64,000 nucleotides of DNA from Phycisphaerae bacterium (GTDB taxonomy: Bacteria > Planctomycetota > Phycisphaerae > Tepidisphaerales > Tepidisphaeraceae). Position numbers and translations under genes: made by a program. The notes beneath the pieces are model-generated. The model ran no database searches. It worked only from the letters and a program-made list of their open reading frames with translations, and was not told where the DNA came from. The stretch covers positions 17,247 through 81,246 of the forward strand of contig JAICIO010000010.1 of assembly GCA_025924315.1 (NCBI GenBank), given 5' to 3'. Shown piece by piece: positions 1 to 8,761 of the stretch. Within the stretch, counting starts at the first letter, position 1; each line of letters opens with the position of its first letter.

Positions 1-872
1 GCAACGATGATGTCTTCGAACTTGATGTCGCCGTGGCCGAGGCTGCGGAAGTCCCAGTAGCGCGCCGGATCGGCGAAGGTGGTGTGTCCGCCGAAAACGC
101 CGACAGTTCCGTCGCCGTGGCCCCACCACGCATCCTTCATGTGCACGTGGTAAATCCGCTTGCCGAATTCGCGGATAAAACGCACGTAGTCAACGTGCTG
201 ATAACCAAGGTGCGACGGATCGTAATTGAAGCCGAAGCGCTTGTGGCCTTTCACCGCATCGACGGCGCGCTTGGCGCTGGCGATATCGAACGCGATTTCG
301 GTTGGATGTACTTCCAATGCAAAATTAACGTCTTCCTTGTCGAACGCGTCGAGGATGGGCGTCCACCGCTTGGCGAAATCATCGAAACCTTTCTGCCAAT
401 ACTTCTGATCAGTCGGCGGAAAGGCGTAGATCGAGTGCCACACACTCGAGCCGGTGAAGCCATTCACCACCGCGGGGAAACCGGTTTTTTCCGGGGCGGC
501 GTCGATGAATTTCCGGCACGCCTTGGCGGTCTCGATCATCTTCCTGGCGGCGCGCTTGCGGACGCCTTCGGGATCGCCGTCGCCCCACACGTCGGGAGCG
601 AGGATCAGCTTGTGCCGCTCGTCGATCAGATCGCACACCGCCTGGCCGACGAGGTGATTCGAGATCGCGAAGGCTTTTAAGCCATGTGATTTGAGAATCT
701 CCCAACGGCCCTTGCAGTAGTTCTTGTCCTTCAGCGCCTTGTCCACTTCAAAGTGATCGCCCCAGCAGGCGAGCTCCACGCCGTCGTAGCCGAAGCTTTT
801 CGCTTTCTTGCAGACCTCGTCGAACGAAAGATCTGCCCACTGACCGGTGAACAAGGTGACAGGACGGGCCAT
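1..872 (-). CDS. sugar phosphate isomerase/epimerase, TIM barrel (3' part outside the window)
   Basis: The frame is open from an ATG at 872 to the left edge, giving 290 residues without a stop, so the C-terminus is missing. The start has an AAGGAG ribosome site 8 bases upstream. The protein begins [20 protein letters not shown] and continues with the alternating pattern of the xylose-isomerase-like TIM barrel family. Visible candidate metal or substrate residues are E in [12 protein letters not shown] and H in [10 protein letters not shown], and H in [11 protein letters not shown]. Family members isomerise or epimerise sugars or inositol derivatives in the cytoplasm; the substrate cannot be told from sequence. 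There is no signal peptide. The gene is divergent from the membrane protein at 975, with 100 bases between them. The family call is secure, the exact reaction is not. Confidence 0.85.
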   Translation of the reverse strand, partial: MARPVTLFTGQWADLSFDEVCKKAKSFGYDGVELACWGDHFEVDKALKDKNYCKGRWEILKSHGLKAFAISNHLVGQAVCDLIDERHKLILAPDVWGDGDPEGVRKRAARKMIETAKACRKFIDAAPEKTGFPAVVNGFTGSSVWHSIYAFPPTDQKYWQKGFDDFAKRWTPILDAFDKEDVNFALEVHPTEIAFDIASAKRAVDAVKGHKRFGFNYDPSHLGYQHVDYVRFIREFGKRIYHVHMKDAWWGHGDGTVGVFGGHTTFADPARYWDFRSLGHGDIKFEDIIV

Positions 873-974
873 CGTTTATGCTCCTTCGCGTAGGTTGGTA
901 TTGCGACGCATCAGAACGAACAAACACGAACGTGTCAACGCCGCCGCCGATCGATAGGATGAGCGGGCTTGACG

Positions 975-2336
975 ATGCAAACTTCCGATTCAAGTAAGAG
1001 CCGCACGCAGGCAGTTGCGCCATCGTCTCGGCGTTGGACAGGGCCGCTGCTCGTTGCGCTCACGGTTCTGCCGGGCCTGCTGCTGGCGGTGCTGGTTTAT
1101 CGGTATGGCGTGAACGTGCCTTACTGGGACGAGTGGGACGACTCCGTAGCGCTACACATGAAGTACATGGATGGCACGCTCACGCTGGGAGACTTCTTCT
1201 CCTACACGAACGAACATCGGCCGGCACTTCCGCGAGCGATCGATCTGATCGTCGAAATTCTCACGCACGGCAACCGGCGCGTGGAGATGTTCGTTCAAAT
1301 CGCGACGGCGGGCCTGATCGTCTATTGCATTTACAGGCTCGCGCGAAGGACAGTCGGACCGCATGCGCTGGCGCTGACCGCGGTCGCAAGCTGGCTGGTT
1401 TTTTCCACGGTGCAATATGAGAACTGGCTTTGGGGCGAGCAGCTCATTCTTGTGCTGCCGGTGGCGCTGCTGTGGTTGGGTCTGACGATCATCTACAGCG
1501 AGCGGTCTTATTGGTTCAAAGTGATCGCCGGGATTTTTACAGGCCTCGCGGCCATCTGCTGTTTCGCGGGGGGATTTGGGATTTTCCTGTTACTGGGCGC
1601 GGTGCAGTTGCTGCACGGCCGCGCCAAGCGAACGGATGTCCTCCTCGCAATGCTCGCCTGGATCTTCGTGTTCTGCGTTGCGATGCGCTTGTACACGCTT
1701 TCGAGTCCGCCTGGGGTGCCGCCTGCGACGCCGCAAGTGCTGTGGCTTGCACCGGAGATGTCGTGCTATTACCTCGCGATCTTTTTTGGCGCGCCGTTCT
1801 GGTCGCATGTGCCGCCGGTCAACACGATGATCGTGATCGGCGGATTTCTCATCCTCCTTTCGCTCGTTCCGTTCATTCGCGCACGGCGCACGTTCGACCA
1901 CATGTTGCCGTGGGCGGCGGCGCTCGGGTTCTCATGCATGATGGCTCTTCTCACGCTGTCGGGACGATTGCAATTCGGCGTTCAGCAGGCGATGACCTCG
2001 CGCTACGCGACTTTTGCGATCATTCTTCCGATCGCCACGCTGTTCCTGTGGGGCGTCACCTTCAATCGTTGGCCGCGGGGCGTGCGATGGACGATGCTGG
2101 CAATCTGCGCGCTTTACTTCGCGGGCAATCTGTATGGATCGTTTCTTGCGGTCACCGATATGCGGAACACCTACCTGAAGCGCCGCGAGGCGCTGGCGGA
2201 GCTGCCTTACATCAATGTGCACGATGCACAGCAGTCGAAAATCCTAGGCGAGATTTATCCTGACCGTGAGCGACTTCGCGAGCAGGCCAATGCGTATTCC
2301 GCGCACGGTATCCTTCCGCCGATGGTGAAGCCCTGA
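975..2336 (+). CDS. polytopic membrane protein, GT-C glycosyltransferase-like, copy 1
   Basis: 453 residues with about ten hydrophobic segments and short loops, so an integral inner-membrane protein. Shortly after the first membrane span comes VPYWDEWDD, an acidic loop motif placed like the catalytic Asp/Glu loop of GT-C enzymes, which use polyprenyl-phosphate sugars. Further on is FSTVQYENWLWGEQ. Both motifs recur in the next gene (VPYFDEWDND and FSTVQYENWLWGNQ), so the two are tandem paralogues. The C-terminus is a short soluble tail ending in a helix with EIYPDRERLREQANAYS, also shared. The ATG at 975 is chosen over an in-frame TTG at 969. A transferase role is inferred from topology and the acidic loop only; no acceptor or sugar can be named. 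Confidence 0.75.
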   Translation: MQTSDSSKSRTQAVAPSSRRWTGPLLVALTVLPGLLLAVLVYRYGVNVPYWDEWDDSVALHMKYMDGTLTLGDFFSYTNEHRPALPRAIDLIVEILTHGNRRVEMFVQIATAGLIVYCIYRLARRTVGPHALALTAVASWLVFSTVQYENWLWGEQLILVLPVALLWLGLTIIYSERSYWFKVIAGIFTGLAAICCFAGGFGIFLLLGAVQLLHGRAKRTDVLLAMLAWIFVFCVAMRLYTLSSPPGVPPATPQVLWLAPEMSCYYLAIFFGAPFWSHVPPVNTMIVIGGFLILLSLVPFIRARRTFDHMLPWAAALGFSCMMALLTLSGRLQFGVQQAMTSRYATFAIILPIATLFLWGVTFNRWPRGVRWTMLAICALYFAGNLYGSFLAVTDMRNTYLKRREALAELPYINVHDAQQSKILGEIYPDRERLREQANAYSAHGILPPMVKP

Positions 2337-2359
2337 TTCCGAGCAAGCGCCTTAATCTG

Positions 2360-3661
2360 GTGTTGATCGCAATCGCGATCGCGCCCGCGGTTCTCATCGC
2401 GGTGGTGATCGCGCGATACGCCGTCGATGTGCCGTATTTCGACGAGTGGGACAACGACATTGCCGTGCACATGATGTACCTCCGCGGGACGCTCACGCCG
2501 GGCGCGCTTTTTTACCAGGCGAACGACAGCCGGCCCATGGTCCCGCGCATCATCTGGCTCGTTTCGGATATCGCGACGCACAGCAGCCGTCGCGCGGAGA
2601 TGTGGATCAGCTTCATCTGCGTTTGCATCACATCCGCGTGCCTCTTCGTGCTCGCGGACAAAACAATTCCGCAGCATGCGCTGCTGCTGCTGGCAATCGC
2701 GAACTGGTTCCTCTTCTCGACGGTGCAGTACGAGAACTGGCTGTGGGGCAATCAGTTGATGGTCTTCCTTCCGGTGACGCTGTTCATGACGGCGCTGGTG
2801 GTGACTTATTCGCGATGGCGATTCGAATGGAAGATCGCATTTGGTATTGTGCTGTGGATCCTCGCGACGCTGTCGTTCATCAGCGGGTTGTTCCTTGCGC
2901 CATTACTGCTCGCGGTGCAGTGGCTTGTTGCACCGTCGCGACGCGAGCGATGGATCGCGGCGTGCGCGTGGACGATTGCGTTTGCGATTACTGCCGCACT
3001 GTTTTTCAGACATCGGGTTGCCCTCGCGGCGCCGGCCCGGCCGGAAGTATTCTGGCATTATCCAAGAGAAGCGCTCGCGTTCTTCTGCTGTTTCATCGCG
3101 TCGCCCTTCCGATTGAAGGGGATGACTTGGTTTCAATTGTGGTTCTTGGGCGCACTCCTCGTGGGGATGGCGCTCATTCCCCTCGTGAGATCGCGCCGCG
3201 ATCCGCAGTCGCTGCGCGCGATCTTGCCGTGGATCGCGATGATCGCATTCGCGCTGATCAACGCCGCCGCCGCCACGGCTTCACGCCTGCCGATGGGTCT
3301 GGCGCAATCGCAAGTGTCGCGCTATACGACCGCAACGCTGCTCATTCCGATCGCGACCGTGTTCGTGTGGATGATCAACCGCCAGCGATTCTCGCGCTCC
3401 GCGCGTCGGATGGCGATCGTGGTGGGCGCCGGGTTGCTCGCGATGCATCTCGCGGCATCGTTCCAGCGCCTGGGCGATCTGCAGCAGATGTCGGCTCTCC
3501 GCGCCGCCGCGCGCGATGCGCTCATGCAAATCAACGTGAACGACCAGGATCCGATTCTTCGAGAGCTCTATCCCGATCTTCTTCGGCTCAAACAGCTCGC
3601 CAACGAATATTCGCAGCTCGGGCAGCTGCCGCCGCTAGAGCCGCAACCCGCCACGCGATAG
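2360..3661 (+). CDS. polytopic membrane protein, GT-C glycosyltransferase-like, copy 2
   Basis: 433 residues with about ten membrane spans, paralogous to the preceding gene: VPYFDEWDND after the first span, FSTVQYENWLWGNQ in the middle and ELYPDLLRLKQLANEYSQLG near the end match it in order. It begins 23 bases after its neighbour stops, so the two are probably co-transcribed and came from a tandem duplication. The start is uncertain. GTG at 2360 begins directly in the first hydrophobic segment, while the upstream in-frame codons encode a basic stretch (SKRLNL) that would suit a membrane N-terminus, but they offer no standard start codon. Function as for copy 1: a lipid-linked sugar transferase is possible, unproved. 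Confidence 0.75.
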   Translation: MLIAIAIAPAVLIAVVIARYAVDVPYFDEWDNDIAVHMMYLRGTLTPGALFYQANDSRPMVPRIIWLVSDIATHSSRRAEMWISFICVCITSACLFVLADKTIPQHALLLLAIANWFLFSTVQYENWLWGNQLMVFLPVTLFMTALVVTYSRWRFEWKIAFGIVLWILATLSFISGLFLAPLLLAVQWLVAPSRRERWIAACAWTIAFAITAALFFRHRVALAAPARPEVFWHYPREALAFFCCFIASPFRLKGMTWFQLWFLGALLVGMALIPLVRSRRDPQSLRAILPWIAMIAFALINAAAATASRLPMGLAQSQVSRYTTATLLIPIATVFVWMINRQRFSRSARRMAIVVGAGLLAMHLAASFQRLGDLQQMSALRAAARDALMQINVNDQDPILRELYPDLLRLKQLANEYSQLGQLPPLEPQPATR

Positions 3662-3671
3662 AATATTCCTT

Positions 3672-4121
3672 ATGCGCAAAGCTTTTCTTTTGTCGTCGCT
3701 GCTGATGCTCGTCGCGATCGGTTGTTCCGACGTACAGACGCGGCAGTATCAGATCGTCGTTGAGAACCATTCGTCCAAGCCCGTCACACTGTGGCTGACG
3801 AAGAACGGCGAGCTGTACGAAGACAAGTGGAAAGCCCCGGAGGATTTCGCCATTGAATCACCCAAGGCGAAGGATCCGGTGCCGGGTGTGGTGGTCCCAT
3901 CGCAAAAGACCGGTGAAATCCCGCTGATCGCCGGAAAGTTCCGGCCCGACACCGACGCGATTCTGCGCGTGTACCCCGGCCAGCTGACATTCAACGAAAT
4001 CCTCGCCGCCAACCGAGACAACGGCGGCCGCCAGGATCTCGTCCTGCAACCCGGCAAAAACGAAATCATCATCACCGACACAGGCATCGATCAGCACCAC
4101 AGCCCGCTGCCAACGAAGTAG
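3672..4121 (+). CDS. predicted lipoprotein of unknown function
   Basis: 149 residues. The N-terminus MRKAFLLSSLLMLVAIGCSD is a type II signal peptide: two basic residues, a hydrophobic core and a lipobox whose cysteine is residue 18, so the mature protein should be lipid-anchored. The rest is soluble, with alternating beta-strand patterns such as QIVVENHSSKPVTLWLTKNG and NEIIITDTG, compatible with a small beta-sandwich. It starts 10 bases after the second membrane paralogue, so it is probably in the same transcript. No family is recognised. Confidence 0.7.
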   Translation: MRKAFLLSSLLMLVAIGCSDVQTRQYQIVVENHSSKPVTLWLTKNGELYEDKWKAPEDFAIESPKAKDPVPGVVVPSQKTGEIPLIAGKFRPDTDAILRVYPGQLTFNEILAANRDNGGRQDLVLQPGKNEIIITDTGIDQHHSPLPTK

Positions 4122-4130
4122 CGCAGATCC

Positions 4131-4206
4131 TGTAGGGTCCGCTTCAGCGGACCGGTTATTTCTTCCGTCGAAAGGCGACTAACCGGTCCGCTGTAGCAAC
4201 CCTACC
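4131..4206. repeat. nested inverted repeat, GTAGGGT family
   Basis: Left arm 4131-4158 and right arm 4180-4206 are near-complementary around a short spacer. The left arm contains its own hairpin, GTCCGCTTCAGCGGAC (stem GTCCGC, loop TTCA). In the right arm that inner hairpin has decayed. It begins 9 bases after the lipoprotein stop and lies between co-directional genes. It may end transcription, although no T-run follows. The same design is seen at 17191-17246. Confidence 0.8.
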
Positions 4207-4247
4207 AGAACAACTCGGTTGGTTTTGGGTCCGCACGCGACCATGAC

Positions 4248-4757
4248 ATGAGCTACCAGCAGCATCAACAATCATCACAGGAGATCGTCGCCCGCTGCGC
4301 CGTCATCACGCTGAGCGATACACGCAACGAATCTACGGACATCAGCGGCAAGCGCATCCGCGATTTGCTGACCGAAGCCGGGCACACGCTATCGCACTAT
4401 CGCATCCTGCCGGACGACCCGCTGCAGCTCGCACCGCTCATCGGTGAACTCATCCTGCGCGGCGACCTCGACGTGATCCTCACCAACGGCGGGACCGGCA
4501 TCTCCCGCCGTGATCAGACGATCGACGTCATCGAGCGCGTGATCGATCTGCCACTGCCCGGCTTTGGCGAACTCTTCCGGATGTTGAGTTACCAGCAGAT
4601 TCAAAGCGGCGCCATGCTGAGCCGCGCCATCGGCGGAATCGCACGAGGGAAAGTTGTCTTCGCCATGCCCGGCTCGACCAAGGCGGTGGAACTGGCGATG
4701 ACGAAGTTAATCCTCCCCGAGCTTCGCCACCTGATCTCTGAATTGCGAAAAATGTAG
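4248..4757 (+). CDS. moaB: molybdopterin adenylyltransferase-like protein MoaB/MogA
   Basis: 169 residues, the usual length for MoaB. The MoCF-biosynthesis fold is shown by ITLSDTRNESTDISGKRI at the N-terminus, the nucleotide/pterin loop LTNGGTGISRRDQTIDVIE in the middle, then PGFGELFRMLSY and FAMPGSTKAVELAM. These proteins bind molybdopterin and in many bacteria adenylate it before metal insertion. No other cofactor-synthesis gene lies next to it, so it is an isolated member of the pathway here. The ATG at 4248 is used; an out-of-frame ATG lies 5 bases upstream. The MoaB versus MogA assignment rests on overall similarity and is less certain than the family. Confidence 0.88.
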   Translation: MSYQQHQQSSQEIVARCAVITLSDTRNESTDISGKRIRDLLTEAGHTLSHYRILPDDPLQLAPLIGELILRGDLDVILTNGGTGISRRDQTIDVIERVIDLPLPGFGELFRMLSYQQIQSGAMLSRAIGGIARGKVVFAMPGSTKAVELAMTKLILPELRHLISELRKM

Positions 4758-4833
4758 CTCCAACGACTGGCTCGCCGGTTATCCTATCCGGGATCAGGGC
4801 TTGATCGTTGGGTGTAAAAGGAGGGTAATCGAC

Positions 4834-6042
4834 ATGAAAAGCTCACCGTCTCGCGCGGGTTGCGGGTGCCTTTGCGCGCTCGCGATCATCTCGCTCCAAC
4901 TGGTCGTTGTTCCGACTTTCGCAGCGACCTACACTGGCACCGTCCTCTACAAACTTCAGGCACCAACGGACCCCGGCACAACGTTGTGGACACAGGGAAG
5001 CTATGAGGCAGCGTACGGGGGCTCCGTCGGAGGCTATCGCCAAGGCGCTTCGCTCTCAACTTACGGACCTCGTGCGACGTTGTGGTCGGCGCCAGATGGA
5101 CACGTCGGAGATCTCAACCTCCCCACCTTTTACTCGCAGACACAAATTGACGGCGTCAGCGCAACGCAGCAGATTGGATTTGGTGTGCGAACCTCATTTC
5201 AAGGAGGAGATTTGAAGAACCACGCGCTGCTCTGGTCGGGAACCGCCGCTTCGTTGGTCGACCTGCACCCTTCAACATTTAACTCGTCGTTCGGCACCGC
5301 CGTCGGTGACACGCTGCAGGTTGGCGATGGTACTCCGACGGGCAGCACACACACGCATGCTCTGCTGTGGTCGGGAACGGCAGATTCAATGGTCGATTTG
5401 CATCCCTCAGCGTTCGACGACTCCTTTGCGCTGGCCGTTGGAGGCGGGCATCAGGTGGGTTACGGCACCCGTGGGACTGGCTCCTCCGTGCATGATGCTC
5501 TCCTATGGACCGGCACGGCTGCTTCCGTCGTCGATCTGCGGCCATCCACCTACACCTTTACGTTCGCGTATGGCGTCGATGCCAATCAGCAAGTAGGTCT
5601 CGGGATACCTGTCGACGGAACGGACAAGCATGCTCTACTGTGGTCCGGGTCGGCTGATTCCGTCATGGATCTGAACCCCAGTGGATATGCTTCCTCCGAA
5701 GCCCACGCGGTTCTAAACGAAACTCAAGTCGGCTTCGGCAAACCGAACTCATCCAGCTCGAATCAAGCGCTCGCCTGGAGCGGTGATGCTGGATCCTATG
5801 TGAATCTGCAATCGTTGCTGCCGACCTTCTCCGGCGTTTCGATGACAACCTCGATGGCCCTCTCGATTGATCCCGACGGCAACATCTGGGGCGTTGCCAG
5901 GGACGCGAGCAACAATATCTACGCGGTGGAGTGGTCGCCGCCATCGATCCCGGAGCCGGGAACTTCGACCATAGTACTTCTCGCCGTCCTCTGCCTCCTT
6001 CTCCGCAGGCCCGCTGCCGGCGCATCACCAAGACCAACTTGA
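4834..6042 (+). CDS. exported PEP-CTERM protein with HAF repeats
   Basis: 402 residues. The ATG at 4834 follows a strong AAGGAGGG site and begins a signal peptide (MKSSPSRAGC..., hydrophobic core, cleavage near TFAATYTG). The body is made of about six repeats of roughly 50 residues, each with a core like HALLWSGTAASLVDLHPS followed by a G-x-Q-VG-x-G segment; this is the HAF extracellular repeat. The C-terminus is a PEP-CTERM sorting signal: IPEPGT, a hydrophobic helix and an arginine pair. Such proteins are exported, cut by an exosortase and held at the surface or in exopolysaccharide. No exosortase gene is in the window. Function of the protein itself is unknown. Confidence 0.85.
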   Translation: MKSSPSRAGCGCLCALAIISLQLVVVPTFAATYTGTVLYKLQAPTDPGTTLWTQGSYEAAYGGSVGGYRQGASLSTYGPRATLWSAPDGHVGDLNLPTFYSQTQIDGVSATQQIGFGVRTSFQGGDLKNHALLWSGTAASLVDLHPSTFNSSFGTAVGDTLQVGDGTPTGSTHTHALLWSGTADSMVDLHPSAFDDSFALAVGGGHQVGYGTRGTGSSVHDALLWTGTAASVVDLRPSTYTFTFAYGVDANQQVGLGIPVDGTDKHALLWSGSADSVMDLNPSGYASSEAHAVLNETQVGFGKPNSSSSNQALAWSGDAGSYVNLQSLLPTFSGVSMTTSMALSIDPDGNIWGVARDASNNIYAVEWSPPSIPEPGTSTIVLLAVLCLLLRRPAAGASPRPT

Positions 6043-6107
6043 CACCCATCCGCCGCGGTCTACACTTCGAGGCTCCTAGGTTTCTGCGTGTGAATCTGAA
6101 AAACAAC

Positions 6108-6180
6108 GCCCCCATCGTCTAGTGGCCTAGGATATCTGGTTCTCAGCCAGAGGACAGGGGTTCGACTCCCCTTGGGGGTA
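6108..6180 (+). tRNA. tRNA-Glu (anticodon CTC)
   Basis: 73 bases that fold as a complete cloverleaf. The acceptor stem pairs GCCCCCA with TGGGGGT, with a G-T pair at the first position, and the discriminator base is A. The anticodon stem TCTGG/CCAGA encloses the loop TTCTCAG, giving anticodon CTC, which reads GAG. The T arm is CAGGGGTTCGACTCCCCTT. The 3' CCA is not encoded. An intrinsic terminator follows at once, so it is a single-gene unit. Confidence 0.96.
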
Positions 6181-6183
6181 TTG

Positions 6184-6214
6184 AAAGGCCCGGCTTTTCG
6201 CCGGGCCTTTTTGT
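6184..6214 (+). terminator. intrinsic terminator of tRNA-Glu
   Basis: AAAGGCCCGGC, loop TTTTC, GCCGGGCCTTT, then TTGTTT: an 11-base-pair GC-rich stem with a T-run, 3 bases after the tRNA. The complementary A-run on the left makes it partly usable for the convergent PilZ gene too. Confidence 0.93.
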
Positions 6215-6233
6215 TTGCGCGTGTTGCGGGGGG

Positions 6234-6605
6234 TTACTCGGCGATTTCTTCGATGAAGCGGGCGCCGATTCCGAACAGGCCGTTGGAGGCTTTGCCGATG
6301 AGCGGGGCGCAGTAGGTTACGCGGCAGCGGAGTTTGGCTTCGGTGCCGCTTTCGGGGAGGTGGACGAGGAATTCGTCGCCGCGTTGCATGGGTTGGTTGT
6401 GGACGACACCGATTCCGCCCTGCGAGATATCCCGCATCCACACTTCCATCAGCTCGCCTTCTTCGCCGTTGCGATAGGGAATGACGGCGAGGCACTTCTG
6501 CATTGGGATTCGCGGGTAGGTGCGGCGCTCGGCGACGCTGAGGTCTGCGTCGGGCTGCTGGAGCTGATGCAGAATGGTCGAGAACTTCTGGTCGTCCAGA
6601 TCCAT
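6234..6605 (-). CDS. PilZ domain protein
   Basis: 123 residues. The start at 6605 is preceded by GGAGGA with 3-5 bases of spacing; the longer frame upstream has no domain content and is rejected. After a 25-residue N-terminal segment come the two PilZ signatures: RRTYPRIP (the RxxxR motif) and DISQGGIGV (the D/NxSxxG motif), followed by strands ending FGIGARFIEEI. PilZ domains bind cyclic di-GMP and pass the signal to motility or exopolysaccharide machinery. It is about as long as a stand-alone PilZ protein. The target cannot be inferred from neighbours. Confidence 0.85.
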   Translation of the reverse strand: MDLDDQKFSTILHQLQQPDADLSVAERRTYPRIPMQKCLAVIPYRNGEEGELMEVWMRDISQGGIGVVHNQPMQRGDEFLVHLPESGTEAKLRCRVTYCAPLIGKASNGLFGIGARFIEEIAE

Positions 6606-6711
6606 GATGTCCTCCAAACCGCAAAGACGTGTTAAGGCATCGAGGCGCGTCGATATCTTAATCGGCAATGTGACGGAAAGCGTGCAGATTTTTGCGCTGT
6701 GAGTCACGCGG

Positions 6712-8670
6712 TCAATGCGCGTGCGCGGAACGCGCGATGATCTTCGCGACGTTGGCCACGACTGCGACGACATCGGCGGCGTCGATCGGCTTGGGGATGT
6801 GCATTGCAAAACCGGCGAGAAGCATTCGGCGGCGATCCTCGGGACGCGCGAAGGCAGTCAGCGCGATGACCGGCATCGGCGTCTGGCCGTGTTCCATCGC
6901 GCGCAGCTTGGCGAGGAGCGAGAAGCCGTCCTCGTCGGGCATGCCGATGTCGCAGAGCACGACATCCGGCCGTGATGTTCTCACCGCTTCGATCGCTTCC
7001 GCAGCCGAGGACGCCGTAACAACGGTCGCGCCGCGGATCGTCAGGATTCGCTTGAGAATTGCACGAGCGCTCTCTTCGTCATCGACAGCGAGCACTTTTA
7101 CACCCGCGAGGTTTACCTCAATCGAGTCGGAGGAAATTCGTGGATCGTCGTCGGGCAACTCGCGGCGCTTGGCCTTGACCGGGAGCGAAACGGTGAAGGT
7201 CGAGCCTCTGCCGGGACCTTCGCTGGTTGCGCGAACCGATCCGCCGTGCAGTTCGACGAGATGACGAACCAGCGCGAGGCCGAGTCCGAGTCCGCCGTGC
7301 CGGCGCGTCGTGCTGGAATCGGCCTGCGCGAATCGCGTAAAGAGACGGGGCAGAAATTCGCCGCTGATCCCCTGGCCGTTGTCGCTCACGGTCAGCTCAA
7401 TTTGCGTATCGCTCGGTTGAACGGAAACCTCGACCCATCCGCCGCGCGGAGTGTATTTAATCGAGTTACTGAGCAGATTCCAAAGCACTTGCTGAAGTCG
7501 ATTCGCGTCGCCGTCGATCGCGGGGGTGTTCGACGCCATTGAGAGCTTCAGTTGAATCGATTTTGCCTCCGCCGCGGGGCGCACGGACGCGAGCGCATTC
7601 TGTATCACCTGCGAAAGATCGACGGCGTGCGTTTCGATGCGCATTTTGCCGGAGATGATTCGGCTCATGTCGAGCAGATCTTCGATGAGCTGATTCTGCA
7701 GGCGGGCATTGCGCTCGATGGTGTCAATCGCTTCGGCCATGTCGGACTGATCGCAGGTGCCGGATTTGAGCAATTGCGACCAGCCAAGGATCGCATTGAG
7801 CGGCGTGCGCAGTTCGTGCGACACGGTCGCGAGAAATTCATCCTTCATTCGGTTTGCGTATTCGGCAGATTGCCGGGCCGCCTGTTCGCTGGCGAGCAGC
7901 CGCTCGCGCTCGGCGGCGTGCCGCTTGATCGCGGTGATATCGCGTGCGACCTTTGAGGCGCCGATGATGCGCCCAACTGGATCGCGAATGGGCGAGATCG
8001 TCGCGGAAATGTGGATGCGCGTACCGTCCTTGCGCACGCGGACGGTTTCGAAATGATCGACGCGTTCCCCGCGGCGCAGGCGCGCGAGGATGCCTGGCTC
8101 TTCGTCCGGCCGCTCCGGCGGAACGATCTTCATGAGCGACTGGCCGACCATTTCCTCTGCCGTCCAGCCAAAGAGCCGCTCGGCGCCGGCGTTCCAGCTG
8201 CGGACGATGCCGTTGAGGTCTTTGCTGACGATCGCGTCGTCGGATGAAGCGACAATCGCCTGGAAGTGTCCTTCGAGCTCGACTTCGTGCGTGATGTCAC
8301 GCGCGATTTTGGAAGCGCCGATGATTCGGCCGTCCTTCGCGCGGATCGGCGAGATGGTCAGCGAGACGACGATGATCCCGCCGTCCTTGCGTCGGCGCAA
8401 GGTGCGGAAATGCTCGAGGCGCTCGCCCGCGCGCAGGCGCGCAAGGATCTCGTCCTCTTCGCTCGGACGATCCGGCGGAAGCAGCTTACGGATCGACTGG
8501 CCGATCATCTCTTCAGCGGTGTAGCCGAAGATGCGCTCGGCACCGGCATTCCAGCTTTGAACGATACCGTTCAAGTCCTTGCTGACGATAGCGTCATCCG
8601 ATGACGTGACGATCGCGACGATACGTGCCTGAAGTTCTTCTGCGTTTAGGTTACTGCTCTCAGAGGCCAT
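6712..8670 (-). CDS. hybrid sensor histidine kinase (PAS-PAS-HisKA-HATPase-REC)
   Basis: 652 residues from ATG 8670, which follows AAGGGG; an upstream extension to 8787 is less likely. Two PAS domains (about 10-130 and 131-255) are nearly identical, both with SSDDAIVSKDLNGIV, so they arose by recent duplication. A linker leads to the HisKA domain with phospho-acceptor H285 in TVSHELRTPLN. The ATP-binding domain shows WNLLSNSIKYTP, DNGQGIS and GGLGLGLAL. A C-terminal receiver carries the phospho-acceptor D574 in LCDIGMPDEDG. There is no membrane span, so it senses a cytoplasmic signal, perhaps redox or a small ligand. No partner regulator lies beside it; the receiver may pass phosphate on to a distant phosphotransfer protein. 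Confidence 0.93.
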   Translation of the reverse strand: MASESSNLNAEELQARIVAIVTSSDDAIVSKDLNGIVQSWNAGAERIFGYTAEEMIGQSIRKLLPPDRPSEEDEILARLRAGERLEHFRTLRRRKDGGIIVVSLTISPIRAKDGRIIGASKIARDITHEVELEGHFQAIVASSDDAIVSKDLNGIVRSWNAGAERLFGWTAEEMVGQSLMKIVPPERPDEEPGILARLRRGERVDHFETVRVRKDGTRIHISATISPIRDPVGRIIGASKVARDITAIKRHAAERERLLASEQAARQSAEYANRMKDEFLATVSHELRTPLNAILGWSQLLKSGTCDQSDMAEAIDTIERNARLQNQLIEDLLDMSRIISGKMRIETHAVDLSQVIQNALASVRPAAEAKSIQLKLSMASNTPAIDGDANRLQQVLWNLLSNSIKYTPRGGWVEVSVQPSDTQIELTVSDNGQGISGEFLPRLFTRFAQADSSTTRRHGGLGLGLALVRHLVELHGGSVRATSEGPGRGSTFTVSLPVKAKRRELPDDDPRISSDSIEVNLAGVKVLAVDDEESARAILKRILTIRGATVVTASSAAEAIEAVRTSRPDVVLCDIGMPDEDGFSLLAKLRAMEHGQTPMPVIALTAFARPEDRRRMLLAGFAMHIPKPIDAADVVAVVANVAKIIARSAHAH

Positions 8671-8680
8671 CGAACCCCTT

Positions 8681-8711
8681 ATATCCGGCGGAGAAACAAT
8701 CCCGCCGATAT
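8681..8711 (-). promoter_or_regulatory. inverted repeat in the leader of the hybrid kinase gene
   Basis: ATATC(C)GGCGG and CCGCCGATAT are complementary around a 10-base loop, with one bulged C, and end 10 bases before the kinase start codon. A/T-rich TATAGATATATA follows on the promoter side and could hold the -10 element. It could be an operator or a 5' leader hairpin; nothing identifies a binding protein. Confidence 0.35.
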
Positions 8712-8761
8712 AGATATATAGGCACCCATTCGAACCAGGAATGTCGGAATCTGATGTTTTT

